From Dendrosporobacter quercicolus (GTDB taxonomy: Bacteria; Bacillota; Negativicutes; DSM-1736; Dendrosporobacteraceae), in the NCBI RefSeq assembly GCF_900104455.1, contig NZ_FNHB01000004.1, forward strand, positions 207,055 through 271,054: a DNA stretch of 64,000 nucleotides, written 5' to 3'. The notes below the pieces were generated by a model, which had not been told where the DNA came from, did not search any database, and worked only from the letters and a program-made list of their open reading frames with translations. Positions 45,208 through 54,723 of the stretch are shown here, piece by piece. A program made the position numbers and the translations under genes. Position 1 is the stretch's first letter. Each line of letters opens with the position of its first letter.

Positions 45208-46116
45208 ATGAAAGTATTCACCGCCTATAAAATAACGCCGGAACACGAAAGCCTTACTGTTGAAAGCTATTTAAAACAGGTTTTGCTCCTTTCCGGCCGC
45301 CAATTGCAAAAACTAACCAGGCAAAATGGTATCCGACTTAACGGTAAACGGGTTTTTCTGCAAAAAAAACTCGAGTCAAATGACCGTCTACAGGTCATGA
45401 CGCTTGCCGACAGCGGTTACGGAGTCCAGCCTGAACCAGGGCCTGTTGAAATTCTCTATGAGGATGATTTTTTGCTGGTTTTGAACAAACCGCCAAAACA
45501 ACTGGTTCATCCCGCCGGCCGGACAACCGGCGGCACGCTGGCAAATTTTCTGGCTTACCATTTGCAGCAGCGCGGCTTAATAACAACGGTAAGAGCCGTT
45601 CACCGCCTGGACCGGGACACCTCCGGTTGTGTAATCTTTGCCAAAGACGCCCGCAGCCAGTCTCTCCTGGAACAGCAACTGAAATCACGGAGCCTGAAAC
45701 GCGCTTATTGGGCCTTGGTCCAGGAACCGCCAAATCCACCGGCCGGCGTCATTGACGCGCCGATTGGCCGGCACCCCGTCTTGCCTAACCGGCGCGTGGT
45801 AACGCCCGACGGAGCGCCGGCAGTCACGCATTACCGGACGCGCGGGACCTCGGCCGGCGGTATTGCCTTGCTTGAACTGACCCTTGATACCGGCCGGACT
45901 CATCAAATCAGAGTGCATTTGGCTCACGCCGGCTGCCGGCTGCTTGGCGACGGCATGTATGGCCAGCGCACGCCGCTCATTCCCCGTCAGGCCCTGCACG
46001 CCGCCACTGTAAGCTTCCGGCATTTAGCAGCCAACCATACAGTAACCGTAACTGCACCGCTGCCGTGCGATCTGACCAAAGCAATGAATACCGCACTCGT
46101 AGAACTGCAAACCTAA
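45208..46116 (+). CDS. RluA-family pseudouridine synthase
   Basis: A 302-residue enzyme with an N-terminal S4-like RNA-binding region (residues about 15-70) and the RluA catalytic domain, with the catalytic Asp in RAVHRLDRDTSGCVIFAKD. It isomerises uridine in rRNA or tRNA. The closest type by length and motif is RluD/RluC-like, but the exact target cannot be told. The ATG is 6 nt after GGGAGA. Confidence 0.9.
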   Translation: MKVFTAYKITPEHESLTVESYLKQVLLLSGRQLQKLTRQNGIRLNGKRVFLQKKLESNDRLQVMTLADSGYGVQPEPGPVEILYEDDFLLVLNKPPKQLVHPAGRTTGGTLANFLAYHLQQRGLITTVRAVHRLDRDTSGCVIFAKDARSQSLLEQQLKSRSLKRAYWALVQEPPNPPAGVIDAPIGRHPVLPNRRVVTPDGAPAVTHYRTRGTSAGGIALLELTLDTGRTHQIRVHLAHAGCRLLGDGMYGQRTPLIPRQALHAATVSFRHLAANHTVTVTAPLPCDLTKAMNTALVELQT

Positions 46117-46117
46117 T

Positions 46118-46143
46118 CCTGCCGATACGGCAGGTTATTTTTT
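46118..46143 (+). terminator. intrinsic terminator
   Basis: CCTGCCG-ATA-CGGCAGG followed by TTATTTTTT, starting 1 nt after the pseudouridine synthase stop; it serves the plus strand before the convergent EamA gene. Confidence 0.9.
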
Positions 46144-46178
46144 ACTGTCAGCATCACTGGACTAAAGCTGATAAGGTG

Positions 46179-47075
46179 CTAGGAGCCAGCCTCAACGCCG
46201 CCCTTATTTTGTGACGGCAGACTGCTCACCTGCGCCAAAAGCATACCTGCCAGCATAAAAACACAACCGGCAAGCTCCCGTGAAGCCAGTTGTTCGCCCA
46301 AAATGAACCAGCCGCCCAGCACAGCGAAAACCGTTTCCATGCTCAAAATAATCGCAGCATGGGCCGGAGGGGCATTTTTCTGCCCGATGATCTGTAAGGT
46401 ATAAGCAATGCCAACTGAACAAACGCCGCCGTACAGCAGCTGAACGCCAGCCTGTAAAATTCCTGCAGGCGTTATTGTTTCTATAACCGCGGCGACAAGC
46501 ATACTAAGCGCCGCGCAGGTCATGACCTGCGTAAACGCCAGCTGCAAGAAGCTGGTTCGCCGGACAAACCGGTCAATCAGCAGAATATGGGCTGTCCAAA
46601 AGGCGGCGCCTGCCGCCTCAAGCCAATCGCCATAAGCTACAACAAAGCTTTCTTTGACACACAATAAATACAGGCCCGCAACGGCCAGTACCGAACCAAG
46701 CCAGGTACTGCAGGCAATTCGCTGCCTTAAAAACACGCTGGCCAGCGGAACGAGCACAATATACAAGCAGGTGATAAAAGCAGCTTTGCCGGCAGTTGTA
46801 TAAATTAAGCCAATTTGCTGCAATGATGCCGCGATAAATAAAATAGCGCCGGCAGCGATACCGGCGCGCCAGGAGTTTGCCAGAACCGTCCCCTGGCCGT
46901 CCGCCCTGCCCCGATAATAGACCATAAGGGGAATCAGGGACAGTCCCCCCAGGGCAAACCGGATGCCGTTAAAAGTAAAAGGACCGATAAACTCCATCCC
47001 CGCCCGCTGGGCGACAAAAGCCAGCCCCCAGATAGCTGCGGTTGTCAGTAACAACAGATTTGCTTTGCATTTCAT
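46179..47075 (-). CDS. EamA/DMT-family transporter
   Basis: A 298-residue membrane protein with ten hydrophobic helices in two EamA repeats; WGLAFVAQRAGM at the start and the ILSMETVFAVLGG segment near the C-terminus are typical of the drug/metabolite transporter group. It probably exports a metabolite or amino acid. No partner gene is near. The start follows GGGAG. Confidence 0.9.
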   Translation of the reverse strand: MKCKANLLLLTTAAIWGLAFVAQRAGMEFIGPFTFNGIRFALGGLSLIPLMVYYRGRADGQGTVLANSWRAGIAAGAILFIAASLQQIGLIYTTAGKAAFITCLYIVLVPLASVFLRQRIACSTWLGSVLAVAGLYLLCVKESFVVAYGDWLEAAGAAFWTAHILLIDRFVRRTSFLQLAFTQVMTCAALSMLVAAVIETITPAGILQAGVQLLYGGVCSVGIAYTLQIIGQKNAPPAHAAIILSMETVFAVLGGWFILGEQLASRELAGCVFMLAGMLLAQVSSLPSQNKGGVEAGS

Positions 47076-47207
47076 TGGAACGCTCCCTCAGTAAGATAGG
47101 CCTGACAGTAACAGCCAAGTGTAAATGATTATACCACACACCGGGCAAAACCGGCAGCCTTAAGCCCCAAATATTGCGGAATTAAGGCTGAGGAAGATGC
47201 TCATAGC

Positions 47208-48605
47208 TTAGATTAGCAGCGCCCCCGCAACAGCCATCGCGAGGAGACCGGACAGCACCGGCAACAAATTGCGGCGCGCCAATTCGAATGGGCTGACATT
47301 ACAAATTGCCGCAACAGCGATTACACTCCAGGGAATCAGGGTCCCGCCGCCGGTAAATATTGCGGCAATCTGTCCCAGCGCAGTCATTGTTGCTATCCCT
47401 GAACCGGTAGAAACCGAAAACAGTTTGGCAAGGGAACCGACCAGTGAAATACCGGAAAAGCCCGACCCATCCAGTCCGGTAATCATGCCGACGATCGTAA
47501 TGGTAAAAGCGCCAACCGCTGCGTTGATCGGCACAGACTGAGCCAGCAGCATACCCAGGTCATTGACCAAACCGTTAGACCCTGCCGGCAAAGCCGGGCC
47601 AAAAATAGCCAAAAAACCGTCATCCCCCAAATAAAAAAAAGCGGCAATCGGAATAATCGGGCCAAAAACAGTCATACCGAAGGTGAAGCCTTCTACCAAA
47701 TAAGTGGTTGTCTGCTCCAATACCCGACCGCGATGACTCAACAGCGCGATCAATACCAGAATAAAAATAGCCGTACCGCCAATAAGCGCGGTTGCATCAC
47801 TGCCCCGTAAATTAAGCTTATACATAACAGCCACATCAATGGCAAACAGCAATGGAATCACAGCGGCCAGCAGCTTTTTCAGCCTGTCCCCCAGCGCAAA
47901 ATCCATTTGGCTTAACCGTACCCCGGCAGTGTTTTTTTCCGCCGCTTCTACAACCAGGCTGCCATTAGCCATATCCCGGCGCAGCATAAGGTAAGCAACA
48001 CTCACCGTTACCAGACCCATAACCAAAACCAGCGGCAAGCTGGCGCTGACCACGTCCTGCACCGGAATTCCGGCTGCATCCGCCGTCAGCTTTGGTGCAG
48101 CCTGAATGACCCAGTCACCGGACAAGGCAATCCCATGACCGAATAAATTCATCGCCATCGCCATGCCAATCGCCGGCAGACCAACCCGACGTCCAACCGG
48201 CAGCAGCACAGCTCCCATTAAGGCTACTGCCGGCGACGGCCAGAAAAACCAGGAAACGCCCATCATAAATCCGCCGGTTAGCCAGTAAGCCATTCCCGGC
48301 GAGCGGATAATCCGGGCGAAGGGCGCTGCCATACATTCATTAATGCCCGTTCCTGACAGCACTTTACCCATTGCGACAATGATGGAGATGACCAGAATTG
48401 TGCCTGCAAGTTCACTCACAGCATAAACAAAACTGTTAAAGACGCCAATCACAGCCTGGCTGAGACTGGCTGTGGCAAAACAACCGAGGATAAATACGCC
48501 GGTTATACATAGCAGGCTGCTATCCCGCCTTAGCAGCATTGCAGCCATAATGAGTACAATGAACAGGCTAAACGTCCAGTGTAACGCTGTAATTTCAACT
48601 GGCAT
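47208..48605 (-). CDS. polytopic membrane transporter, ion-transporter superfamily-like
   Basis: A 465-residue protein with about 12 hydrophobic helices and re-entrant-like segments (GVSWFFWPSPAVALMGAV, DGSGFSGISLVGSLAKLF), the pattern of carboxylate or gluconate transporters in the IT superfamily (DcuC/GntP-like). The substrate is unknown. GGAGG precedes ATG by about 11 nt. Monocistronic. Confidence 0.6.
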   Translation of the reverse strand: MPVEITALHWTFSLFIVLIMAAMLLRRDSSLLCITGVFILGCFATASLSQAVIGVFNSFVYAVSELAGTILVISIIVAMGKVLSGTGINECMAAPFARIIRSPGMAYWLTGGFMMGVSWFFWPSPAVALMGAVLLPVGRRVGLPAIGMAMAMNLFGHGIALSGDWVIQAAPKLTADAAGIPVQDVVSASLPLVLVMGLVTVSVAYLMLRRDMANGSLVVEAAEKNTAGVRLSQMDFALGDRLKKLLAAVIPLLFAIDVAVMYKLNLRGSDATALIGGTAIFILVLIALLSHRGRVLEQTTTYLVEGFTFGMTVFGPIIPIAAFFYLGDDGFLAIFGPALPAGSNGLVNDLGMLLAQSVPINAAVGAFTITIVGMITGLDGSGFSGISLVGSLAKLFSVSTGSGIATMTALGQIAAIFTGGGTLIPWSVIAVAAICNVSPFELARRNLLPVLSGLLAMAVAGALLI

Positions 48606-48682
48606 CAGGCGCCGCCTCCTTCAATACCATGGTAATGATATTGTATGTTCAGCAAAATAAACGGCAACTCCCTGACAAATAA

Positions 48683-48720
48683 AAAACTTCAGGCGACGGT
48701 TGTTAACCATGCCTGAAGTT
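48683..48720 (-). terminator. intrinsic terminator
   Basis: An 11-bp stem (48683-48693 with 48710-48720) with a T run on the minus strand, 11 nt after the stop of the repeat-protein gene. Confidence 0.85.
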
Positions 48721-48731
48721 TACGAATATAA

Positions 48732-49037
48732 TTAATTTTTCTTAGGGTTGTAGCTTTTAACAAAACCTTTACCGGGACCGTCCGGCAATGCACAATCCTC
48801 AGGCGCTACCTCACAGTCTTCGCTCCGCGCAAAGCCCTTGCCGGCGCTGCTGCAATCCCGGCCTTTACCGCAGGCTGCGGGTTCGTCGCTATCCTCGGTT
48901 CTGGCAAATCCTTTGGCCTGGCCGGGCGGCAACGGACAATTCTCCGGCGCTATATCACTGTCGTCCGTCCGCGCAAAACCTTTGCCTGCACTACTACAGT
49001 CTACGATTTTTTTCTTTTTGCTATCCTGCTCTGACAT
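48732..49037 (-). CDS. small Cys-rich protein with four KGFAR repeats
   Basis: A 101-residue soluble protein built of a 24-residue unit repeated about four times. KGFAR or KGFVK lies at residues 19, 42, 67 and 90, and DCSSAGKGFAR recurs at residues 13 and 61. The 48-residue double unit carries Cys at fixed places (14/62, 34/82), with two more Cys at 56 and 75. Asp/Glu-Asp pairs follow each motif. There is no signal peptide or membrane helix. A perfect AGGAGG and own terminator show a real gene. I do not recognise a family; metal or nucleic-acid binding, a spore-associated protein or a peptide precursor are possibilities. Confidence 0.7.
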   Translation of the reverse strand: MSEQDSKKKKIVDCSSAGKGFARTDDSDIAPENCPLPPGQAKGFARTEDSDEPAACGKGRDCSSAGKGFARSEDCEVAPEDCALPDGPGKGFVKSYNPKKN

Positions 49038-49226
49038 CGGTAAATCCCTCCTGTTTAAATTTTATGAGTGGTGACCGGACTAACATATACAAATCAAACA
49101 GATTCCCTGCGCGGACCGGCATTATCCGCCGCCCATGAACGGTGACAGCAGCACGGAAACAATTAAAAATTCCCGTTCTGCCGTCACACTCATCATCTGC
49201 AGTATTTCCAACAGTGCGGCTATGTA

Positions 49227-49763
49227 CTAAATCGTTCTTTCCCCCGGCTGCCAGTCAATCGGGCAACGACCGCCGGTTTGTAATGCCTGCAATACCCGTA
49301 AAGTTTCATCCACGCTGCGGCCCACATTCAAATCGGCCACTACCTGATAACGAAGTATTCCTTCGGGGTCAATGATAAATAAACCCCGCAGCGCAATTCC
49401 CTCTTCTTCAATCAGCACACCGTAATCCCTGGCTGCTTTTTTTGTAATATCTGAGGCCAGCGGATAGTCAAGCCCGCCTAAACCGCCGGCATCACGCGAA
49501 GTATGAATCCAGGCCTTATGTGAATGCACACTGTCCACACTGACGCCCAGTATTTCAGCGCCATGCTGTTTAAATTCGGCCAGCTTGGCGTTGAAGCCAC
49601 GGATTTCAGTTGGGCAGACAAAAGTAAAATCAAGTGGGTAAAAAAACAATATTAGCCATTTACCCCGGTAATCTTCAAGTTTCGCAACTTCATCCAGAGT
49701 GTCCAGGTTTTTTGTCGTTACCATCGAAAAATCCGGCGCTTGCTGACCAACCTTAACGAACAT
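49227..49763 (-). CDS. 2-Cys peroxiredoxin
   Basis: A 178-residue AhpC/TSA-family peroxidase. The peroxidatic Cys is in DFTFVCPTEI (about residue 48) and the resolving Cys in GGRCPIDW near the C-terminus. It reduces hydrogen peroxide and organic peroxides using thiols. I start at the ATG after AGGAG. A PerR-like box and a strong promoter lie upstream, so it is probably induced by peroxide. Confidence 0.93.
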   Translation of the reverse strand: MFVKVGQQAPDFSMVTTKNLDTLDEVAKLEDYRGKWLILFFYPLDFTFVCPTEIRGFNAKLAEFKQHGAEILGVSVDSVHSHKAWIHTSRDAGGLGGLDYPLASDITKKAARDYGVLIEEEGIALRGLFIIDPEGILRYQVVADLNVGRSVDETLRVLQALQTGGRCPIDWQPGERTI

Positions 49764-49786
49764 GCTAACCACTCCTTCAATGTTAA

Positions 49787-49835
49787 TCATAATTATTATT
49801 AATTAAATAATATTATCGATTCAATTATTTGTCAA
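49787..49835 (-). promoter_or_regulatory. promoter and PerR-like box of the peroxiredoxin gene
   Basis: On the minus strand TTGACA (49830-49835) and TATTAT (49807-49812) have a 17-bp spacer. Just after the -10 box, TCATAATTATTATTA (49787-49801) matches the PerR consensus TTATAATNATTATAA at 13 of 15 positions, placed to block transcription. Confidence 0.6.
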
Positions 49836-50043
49836 TCTTTTTTTATAAAAAACTTATTTTTTCGCAAAATTTGAATTAAAACTCCAGTTTAAACTTAGTA
49901 ATTTTAGTATATACCAGCAACAGTGAATTAATCATGTATTTTGTTCATGAATAAGTCAGTTAAAATTACCACGAATCAACGTCCTGTAATAATGAAAAAC
50001 TATCATTATAGCCAGGTTATAAAAAAATGGGGAGGGATTTTTC

Positions 50044-50703
50044 GTGGACAAAAAATCTGCCACCAGTAAGCTGATCCGCCGCAAATACAAACGGTATGCC
50101 GCCGCAGTAGCCGGAGCGGCAATTATGGCCGGCGCCGGCTTGCCTGCAGTTGTCAGCGCCGCCGACAACACGACCGGCATGACTTACCATAATGACCAGC
50201 AATCGGTTAAAAAAGTTGCGACAAAAAGCAGTAAAGATACAAAAAGCAATAAATCAACCAATCGGAGCGGAGGCTGGCACCAACACAGAACCAGCTGGCC
50301 CAGCTCGAGTGAAAACCGCGGCTGGGTTGACGGGAATGGCCGCATCTATTATAGCAGCGATAATTATCGCAATGGCGCACACTACGACACCCGCTATGAC
50401 GGTCGCAGCAGAGGCTATTATAACGGCGGCTATTATTACCGCGACAATGATAACACCTGGCGTTACAGCGGCAATTACCGAACCGGCTCTACCACGGTCA
50501 GTCCGGTGGAGTTTGCGAAAACCAACGCTTCCCAGTACGGCTTAGACCGGAATAAGGACTCCTTCAGCCTGGTTTCCCAAACCGGCAGCAGCGCTTCTGT
50601 TCTGATTAAAAAGAGCACCACCGGCAAACAGTATATCATGAATCTGGAACGTGATAATTATCGCAGTTGGAAAATTGTCGCCGTTCGCTCAATAACGAGC
50701 TAA
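50044..50703 (+). CDS. exported Tyr/Gly/Asn-rich protein of unknown function
   Basis: A 219-residue product starting GTG after GGGGAGGG, with a signal peptide (hydrophobic AAAVAGAAIMAGAGLPAVVSA), a Lys/Ser-rich stretch, an aromatic Tyr/Gly/Arg/Asp-rich middle (RGYYNGGYYYRDNDN) and a C-terminal domain of some 70 residues. Such Tyr-rich regions are seen in envelope and surface proteins. I do not recognise the C-terminal domain. Own promoter region and terminator. Confidence 0.65.
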   Translation: MDKKSATSKLIRRKYKRYAAAVAGAAIMAGAGLPAVVSAADNTTGMTYHNDQQSVKKVATKSSKDTKSNKSTNRSGGWHQHRTSWPSSSENRGWVDGNGRIYYSSDNYRNGAHYDTRYDGRSRGYYNGGYYYRDNDNTWRYSGNYRTGSTTVSPVEFAKTNASQYGLDRNKDSFSLVSQTGSSASVLIKKSTTGKQYIMNLERDNYRSWKIVAVRSITS

Positions 50704-50717
50704 ATTCCAGTTGAGAG

Positions 50718-50758
50718 AGAGGGACGCTAAAAATGCCGTGTCATTGTAGCGTCCCTCT
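50718..50758 (+). terminator. intrinsic terminator
   Basis: A 12-bp stem (50718-50729 with 50747-50758) followed by TTTA, about 15 nt after the stop of the Tyr-rich protein. Confidence 0.8.
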
Positions 50759-50913
50759 TTACTGTAAACGCAGCCGGGCCCGCCTCTTTTCCGGAAATAA
50801 CCGGCTTGTCGCATTCAAGACATCTCTGCACCGATTGACAGGCGTCAACGTCCGCCATATACTTATATTTAAGAATATTCCAACATCATATCGTGCGTCA
50901 CCTAAACATTGGG

Positions 50914-51000
50914 CTTAGCATGCGGTCTTTTTCCGCCCTGCTTCGTTGGCCGAAACGTCATATCCTCGCATTCTAATCGCAAAATTTAAGCGACTCACGG
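50914..51000. repeat. dispersed repeat, copy B
   Basis: Blocks CTTAGCATGCGGTCTTTTTC...GCCCTGCTTCGTTGG and CCTCGCATTCTAATC...AAATTTAAGCGACTCACGG correspond, in reverse complement, to copy A (20586-20716). The first block also matches copy C (3641-3664). It ends right before the ribosome site of the dehydrogenase gene, so it forms most of that gene's 5' leader. Confidence 0.6.
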
Positions 51001-51017
51001 TATCAGGAGGTTTTTTG

Positions 51018-51980
51018 ATGAAAACGGTATTCCTCAATGCAGCCAAACTGGACTTTGACCATAAGCTTGATTTTTCCCCGCTCAGCCGGCTGACCGCCTT
51101 GACCTGCTATGACGCCAGCAGCAATGAAGAAATTGTCGGCAGGGTCCAGGGGCAAAATATTATCATTACGAAAGAGTTGCCTGTCGGCCGTGACGTCATC
51201 TCGCAATTTCCGTCGTCCGTCCGGTTGATTTGCGAGGCCGGCACAGGCTATAACAACATTGATATTGTTGCCGCCCGCGAGAAAAATATTGCTGTTTGCA
51301 ATATTCCCAGTTACAGCACCGAAGCAGTGGCCCAACTGGCAATTACCTTTATCTTGAATCTGAGCGCTTCACTGCCCCAGCAGCAATCCATGCTGGAACG
51401 CAAAAATTTTGCTAATTTTACGAAATACCTGCAGGTGCCCCATTTTGAGCTGCGCGGTAAAACGCTTGGCATTGTCGGCGCCGGTGCAATCGGCCGGCAA
51501 ACCGCCAGCATTGCCCTGGCTCTCGGCATGAATATCCTCGCCTACAATCCGCGCCCCAAAGACTGGACTGAAATAAATGCCAGGTTTACCACGCTTGAGC
51601 GGCTGCTGGAGCAAAGCGACTTTGTTTCCCTGCACTGCCCGCTGAATGACGCGACCAGGCATATCATCAACAAAGAACGGCTGGAGCTGATGAAAGCTTC
51701 CGCCTATATCATCAATACCTCCCGCGGAGCTTTAATCAATGAAGCCGATCTGATTGCGGCTTTGCGCAATAAAATCATTGCCGGAGCGGGCCTGGACGTA
51801 CAGGATCCCGAACCGCCGGAGCTGGATAATCCCCTGTTCGGCATGAACAATGTCATTATAACCCCGCATATTGGCTGGCGGCGCTATGAATCCAGGCAAC
51901 GGCTCATCAACCTGATGGCCGATAATATCCAGGCTTTTGTCGCCGGAAATCCGGTGAATGTTGTTAACGGCAACAGCTAA
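51018..51980 (+). CDS. D-isomer-specific 2-hydroxyacid dehydrogenase
   Basis: A 320-residue NAD(P)-dependent dehydrogenase. The nucleotide motif GIVGAGAIGRQTA (about residue 155), the catalytic Arg in INTSRGALI, Glu in DPEPPE, and His in TPHIGWRRYE are all present. It reduces a 2-oxo acid or oxidises a D-2-hydroxyacid. Substrate unknown; the family includes glycerate, lactate and phosphoglycerate enzymes. The start ATG follows AGGAGG. Single gene. Confidence 0.9.
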   Translation: MKTVFLNAAKLDFDHKLDFSPLSRLTALTCYDASSNEEIVGRVQGQNIIITKELPVGRDVISQFPSSVRLICEAGTGYNNIDIVAAREKNIAVCNIPSYSTEAVAQLAITFILNLSASLPQQQSMLERKNFANFTKYLQVPHFELRGKTLGIVGAGAIGRQTASIALALGMNILAYNPRPKDWTEINARFTTLERLLEQSDFVSLHCPLNDATRHIINKERLELMKASAYIINTSRGALINEADLIAALRNKIIAGAGLDVQDPEPPELDNPLFGMNNVIITPHIGWRRYESRQRLINLMADNIQAFVAGNPVNVVNGNS

Positions 51981-52058
51981 AACAAAAGACCTGTCGCAGT
52001 AGAACGCTTGTCAGAAACCCCAAGACGGCAATTGGTCAATAGCTGAAAGCCGTATTCA

Positions 52059-52110
52059 AACAGGGACAGGTCCCTTGTTTGCAAAAGCAAACAAGGGACC
52101 TGTCCCTGTT
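52059..52110. repeat. perfect 24-bp hairpin, REP-like palindrome
   Basis: Positions 52059-52082 and 52087-52110 pair perfectly around AAAA. The arms hold GGGACAGG-TCCC, like REP elements of Firmicutes. It lies after the dehydrogenase gene, between convergent genes, and can act as a terminator. Confidence 0.65.
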
Positions 52111-52151
52111 GTTGTTAAGCCTTAAGTATCACTGAGGAGCGGGAGGGTATT

Positions 52152-52232
52152 ATGCATAAGCGCAGGGTAAGCGGCAGCGGCGCAGCACTTAAATGCTCTC
52201 CCGCTCCGGGCCTGCTGCCTTACACTCTTTAA
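52152..52232 (+). CDS. possible 26-residue small ORF
   Basis: MHKRRVSGSGAALKC and on to a stop at 52230-52232, with a GGGAGGG site 5 nt before ATG. The length is short and the codon use is not informative. It may be a small peptide or chance; the ribosome site is the main support. Confidence 0.25.
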   Translation: MHKRRVSGSGAALKCSPAPGLLPYTL

Positions 52233-52260
52233 AACCGTGTTGCGGCAGGCCCTTTACTCT

Positions 52261-52449
52261 TTACAGTTGCTGAACCCGGCCGATAATTCCCGTAGTCAAA
52301 CGTACTTTTATTCCCCGTGGATGGACTGCACTGGAAGTCAGAATATCCTTTACAATCCCTTCGGTTAACTGGCCGGTTCGCTGATGCTGCTTTTGCACTA
52401 CTTTTACCAGCTTACCCGGAACGATATTGCTCCGCAGGGTATGCGCCAT
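52261..52449 (-). CDS. ywbE: YwbE family protein
   Basis: A 62-residue single-domain protein (DUF2196) with the family segments IVPGKLVKVVQKQHQRTG and HPRGIKVRL and the ending TGIIGRVQQL. Its function is unknown; it resembles a small beta-barrel of the SH3/KOW type. The start ATG follows GAGGTGATAGAA. Confidence 0.9.
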   Translation of the reverse strand: MAHTLRSNIVPGKLVKVVQKQHQRTGQLTEGIVKDILTSSAVHPRGIKVRLTTGIIGRVQQL

Positions 52450-52488
52450 TTCTATCACCTCACTTTTACCGCATGATACACTGCGGCA

Positions 52489-53385
52489 TTATCCTCCCTG
52501 ATTGCAGCTGACTGGCCGTTCCAATAAGCCGGTAGTCAAATAAACGCCGCAAAATACCAATAAACCGCCCAGCAGTTGAGCGGCTGAAATGCGCTCTCCC
52601 AGCATAACACTAATGCCGGCCGTAAATACCGGGATCAGGTTGAGAAAAACACCGGCTTTGCTGCTGCCAACCGCCCGCACCGCAATATTCCAAAAAACAA
52701 ACGAGCCAATGGAGGGAAACAGTACCATGTAGGCAATTCCGGCGACAGCCACCGGCCCAATGGAGCCAATATCCAAGCCCTGGTAAACAGCGAACGGCGA
52801 CATCAACGCCACAGCAATTGCTGTTGATAGTGTGGTTGCGGTAATCGGCGGGGTAGAAAGCTTGCGGCTCAATAAGGTATAAAAGGTCCATACCAGCACG
52901 GCGGCCAGCATCAGCAAATCGCCGGAATTATACCTGGCTTCCAGGATACGCGCAAAGCTCCCATTGGTCAAAACAACCAAAGCGCCGAGCAGGGAAATAA
53001 CAAAACCGCCCAGTTGCAACCGGGAAATTCGCTCTTTATTGATAAGGACGGAAAAAACAACAATTAAACCCGGATTTACAGCGCTGACCAACGCAGCATT
53101 GGTGGGCGTGGTATACTGAAGGGCCGAATACAAAATAACATTATAGCCGATAATGCCCGACAGGCCCATTCCGCTTAATAACAGCCAGTCTTTCTTTACC
53201 GCCTCCCACCGCAGCGGCGGCTCCAGCAGGCGGGCAATCGGATACAAGAGCAATACCGCCAGCGCCCAGCGGCTATAGGTAATCCAAAACGGCGTCATTT
53301 CGGCGATGACAAATTTACCAAACACATAATTACCGGCCCAAAACAAATTGCAAATAATTAAGATACAAATCTGTATTTTGGACAT
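52489..53385 (-). CDS. EamA/DMT-family transporter
   Basis: A 298-residue ten-helix membrane protein in two EamA repeats, WAGNYVFGKFVI at the start and the VFLNLIPVFTAGISVMLGE motif in the second half. It probably exports a metabolite. It is only distantly like the other EamA gene at 46179-47075, so not a recent duplicate. Monocistronic. Confidence 0.9.
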   Translation of the reverse strand: MSKIQICILIICNLFWAGNYVFGKFVIAEMTPFWITYSRWALAVLLLYPIARLLEPPLRWEAVKKDWLLLSGMGLSGIIGYNVILYSALQYTTPTNAALVSAVNPGLIVVFSVLINKERISRLQLGGFVISLLGALVVLTNGSFARILEARYNSGDLLMLAAVLVWTFYTLLSRKLSTPPITATTLSTAIAVALMSPFAVYQGLDIGSIGPVAVAGIAYMVLFPSIGSFVFWNIAVRAVGSSKAGVFLNLIPVFTAGISVMLGERISAAQLLGGLLVFCGVYLTTGLLERPVSCNQGG

Positions 53386-53616
53386 TTTAACCTCCCTGCC
53401 TCAGCAGCGCATTAGGCTGACGAAAGCCGCAACTCCGGGTTGCCCGGCTTACCGGAAACGAAAGCCGCCGCTAAACTCCGCTGATGAATGTCAGCAGTTG
53501 GCTAAAAATAAAACGCTAAACTGGTTAGCGCCATTACTCCCGAGTTAGCTGAATGATATTCTTCATTTTATCTTATGCCTGAACAAAAGTCCATAGCACG
53601 GCCGGGCAAAAACAAT

Positions 53617-53643
53617 AGAAAGCCCGACTGCATCGCGCTTTCT
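53617..53643 (-). terminator. weak terminator-like hairpin
   Basis: A 7-bp stem (53617-53623 with 53637-53643) just past the cysA stop on the minus strand, followed by ATTGTTTTTG. Confidence 0.5.
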
Positions 53644-53649
53644 ATTAAT

Positions 53650-54723
53650 CTAAATACAATAGTCTTCCAGAAAAATTTTAAGATCTTTAGGTTTTACGAA
53701 AACCGTTTCGCCGGTTTTTAAATTTAATTCCCGGTAGCGTTCCTTAACCAGTTCAGCCTCAATGAGCTCTCCGGTATCCTCACGCCTTAGCTCCAGAAAA
53801 GCCGTAGGGCCTACCGCCCGGATATGAATAATGCGCGCCCGGAAATACGCCTGGCCGCCGCTCTTGCGCTCGATTTCCAGATTATAAGGACGGACGTAGC
53901 TGACAATGGAACCGGTATCCTGGGCATTGGCATATTCCGGTGCTTCAAATTCCATTGAGCCGATCTGTACCCGACCTTGCTGGATGCGGCCCCGGAATAA
54001 ATTAACATTGCCCAGAAAATGATACACAAAGGCATTTTTCGGTTGTTCATAGACTTCTTCCGGGGTACCAAGCTGCTCAATCCGTCCCTGATTTAATATG
54101 ACAATCCGGTCAGCCACATCCAGCGCTTCCTCCTGGTCATGCGTAACAAATACGCTGGTAATATGCAGCTCGTCATGCAACTGCCGCAGCCAGCGCCGAA
54201 GTTCTTTGCGAACCTTTGCGTCCAGTGCGCCAAATGGTTCATCCAGCAATAACACCTGCGGTTCGACCGCCAGCGCCCTGGCCAGGGCTACTCTTTGCCG
54301 CTGTCCCCCGGAAAGCTGGGAAGGATAACGGGCCGCAAAGCCATCCAGTCTGACCAGACTGAGCAGCTTATGCACTTTTTCCTCAATTTCCTTAGCCGCC
54401 GGACGCAGCTTGCGGGGCCGGACATTCAGCCCGAAAGCCACGTTTTCGAATACATTCATATGTTTGAACAAAGCGTAATGCTGAAACACAAAACCGACCT
54501 GCCGCTGCTGAACATCATAACTTGACGTATCTTCGCCGTTAAACAAAATGCTTCCCTGGTCAGCCGTTTCCAGACCGGCAATAATCCGCAGCAAAGTTGT
54601 CTTTCCGGAACCCGACGGCCCTAACAAGGCCACAAGTTCCCCGGTCGGCACCGTTAAGTTGATATCCTGTAACGCCGCATATGTCCCGAATTGTTTATGA
54701 ATTCCCACAATATCAATACTCAT
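53650..54723 (-). CDS. cysA: sulfate ABC transporter, ATP-binding protein
   Basis: A 357-residue ATPase with Walker [14 protein letters not shown]-loop FVFQHYALF, signature [15 protein letters not shown] and Walker [13 protein letters not shown], plus the C-terminal TOBE-like domain (residues about 240-355). It powers the sulfate importer. It overlaps the cysW end by 11 nt and is the last gene of the operon. I start at the ATG 6 nt after GGAGG. Confidence 0.95.
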   Translation of the reverse strand: MSIDIVGIHKQFGTYAALQDINLTVPTGELVALLGPSGSGKTTLLRIIAGLETADQGSILFNGEDTSSYDVQQRQVGFVFQHYALFKHMNVFENVAFGLNVRPRKLRPAAKEIEEKVHKLLSLVRLDGFAARYPSQLSGGQRQRVALARALAVEPQVLLLDEPFGALDAKVRKELRRWLRQLHDELHITSVFVTHDQEEALDVADRIVILNQGRIEQLGTPEEVYEQPKNAFVYHFLGNVNLFRGRIQQGRVQIGSMEFEAPEYANAQDTGSIVSYVRPYNLEIERKSGGQAYFRARIIHIRAVGPTAFLELRREDTGELIEAELVKERYRELNLKTGETVFVKPKDLKIFLEDYCI

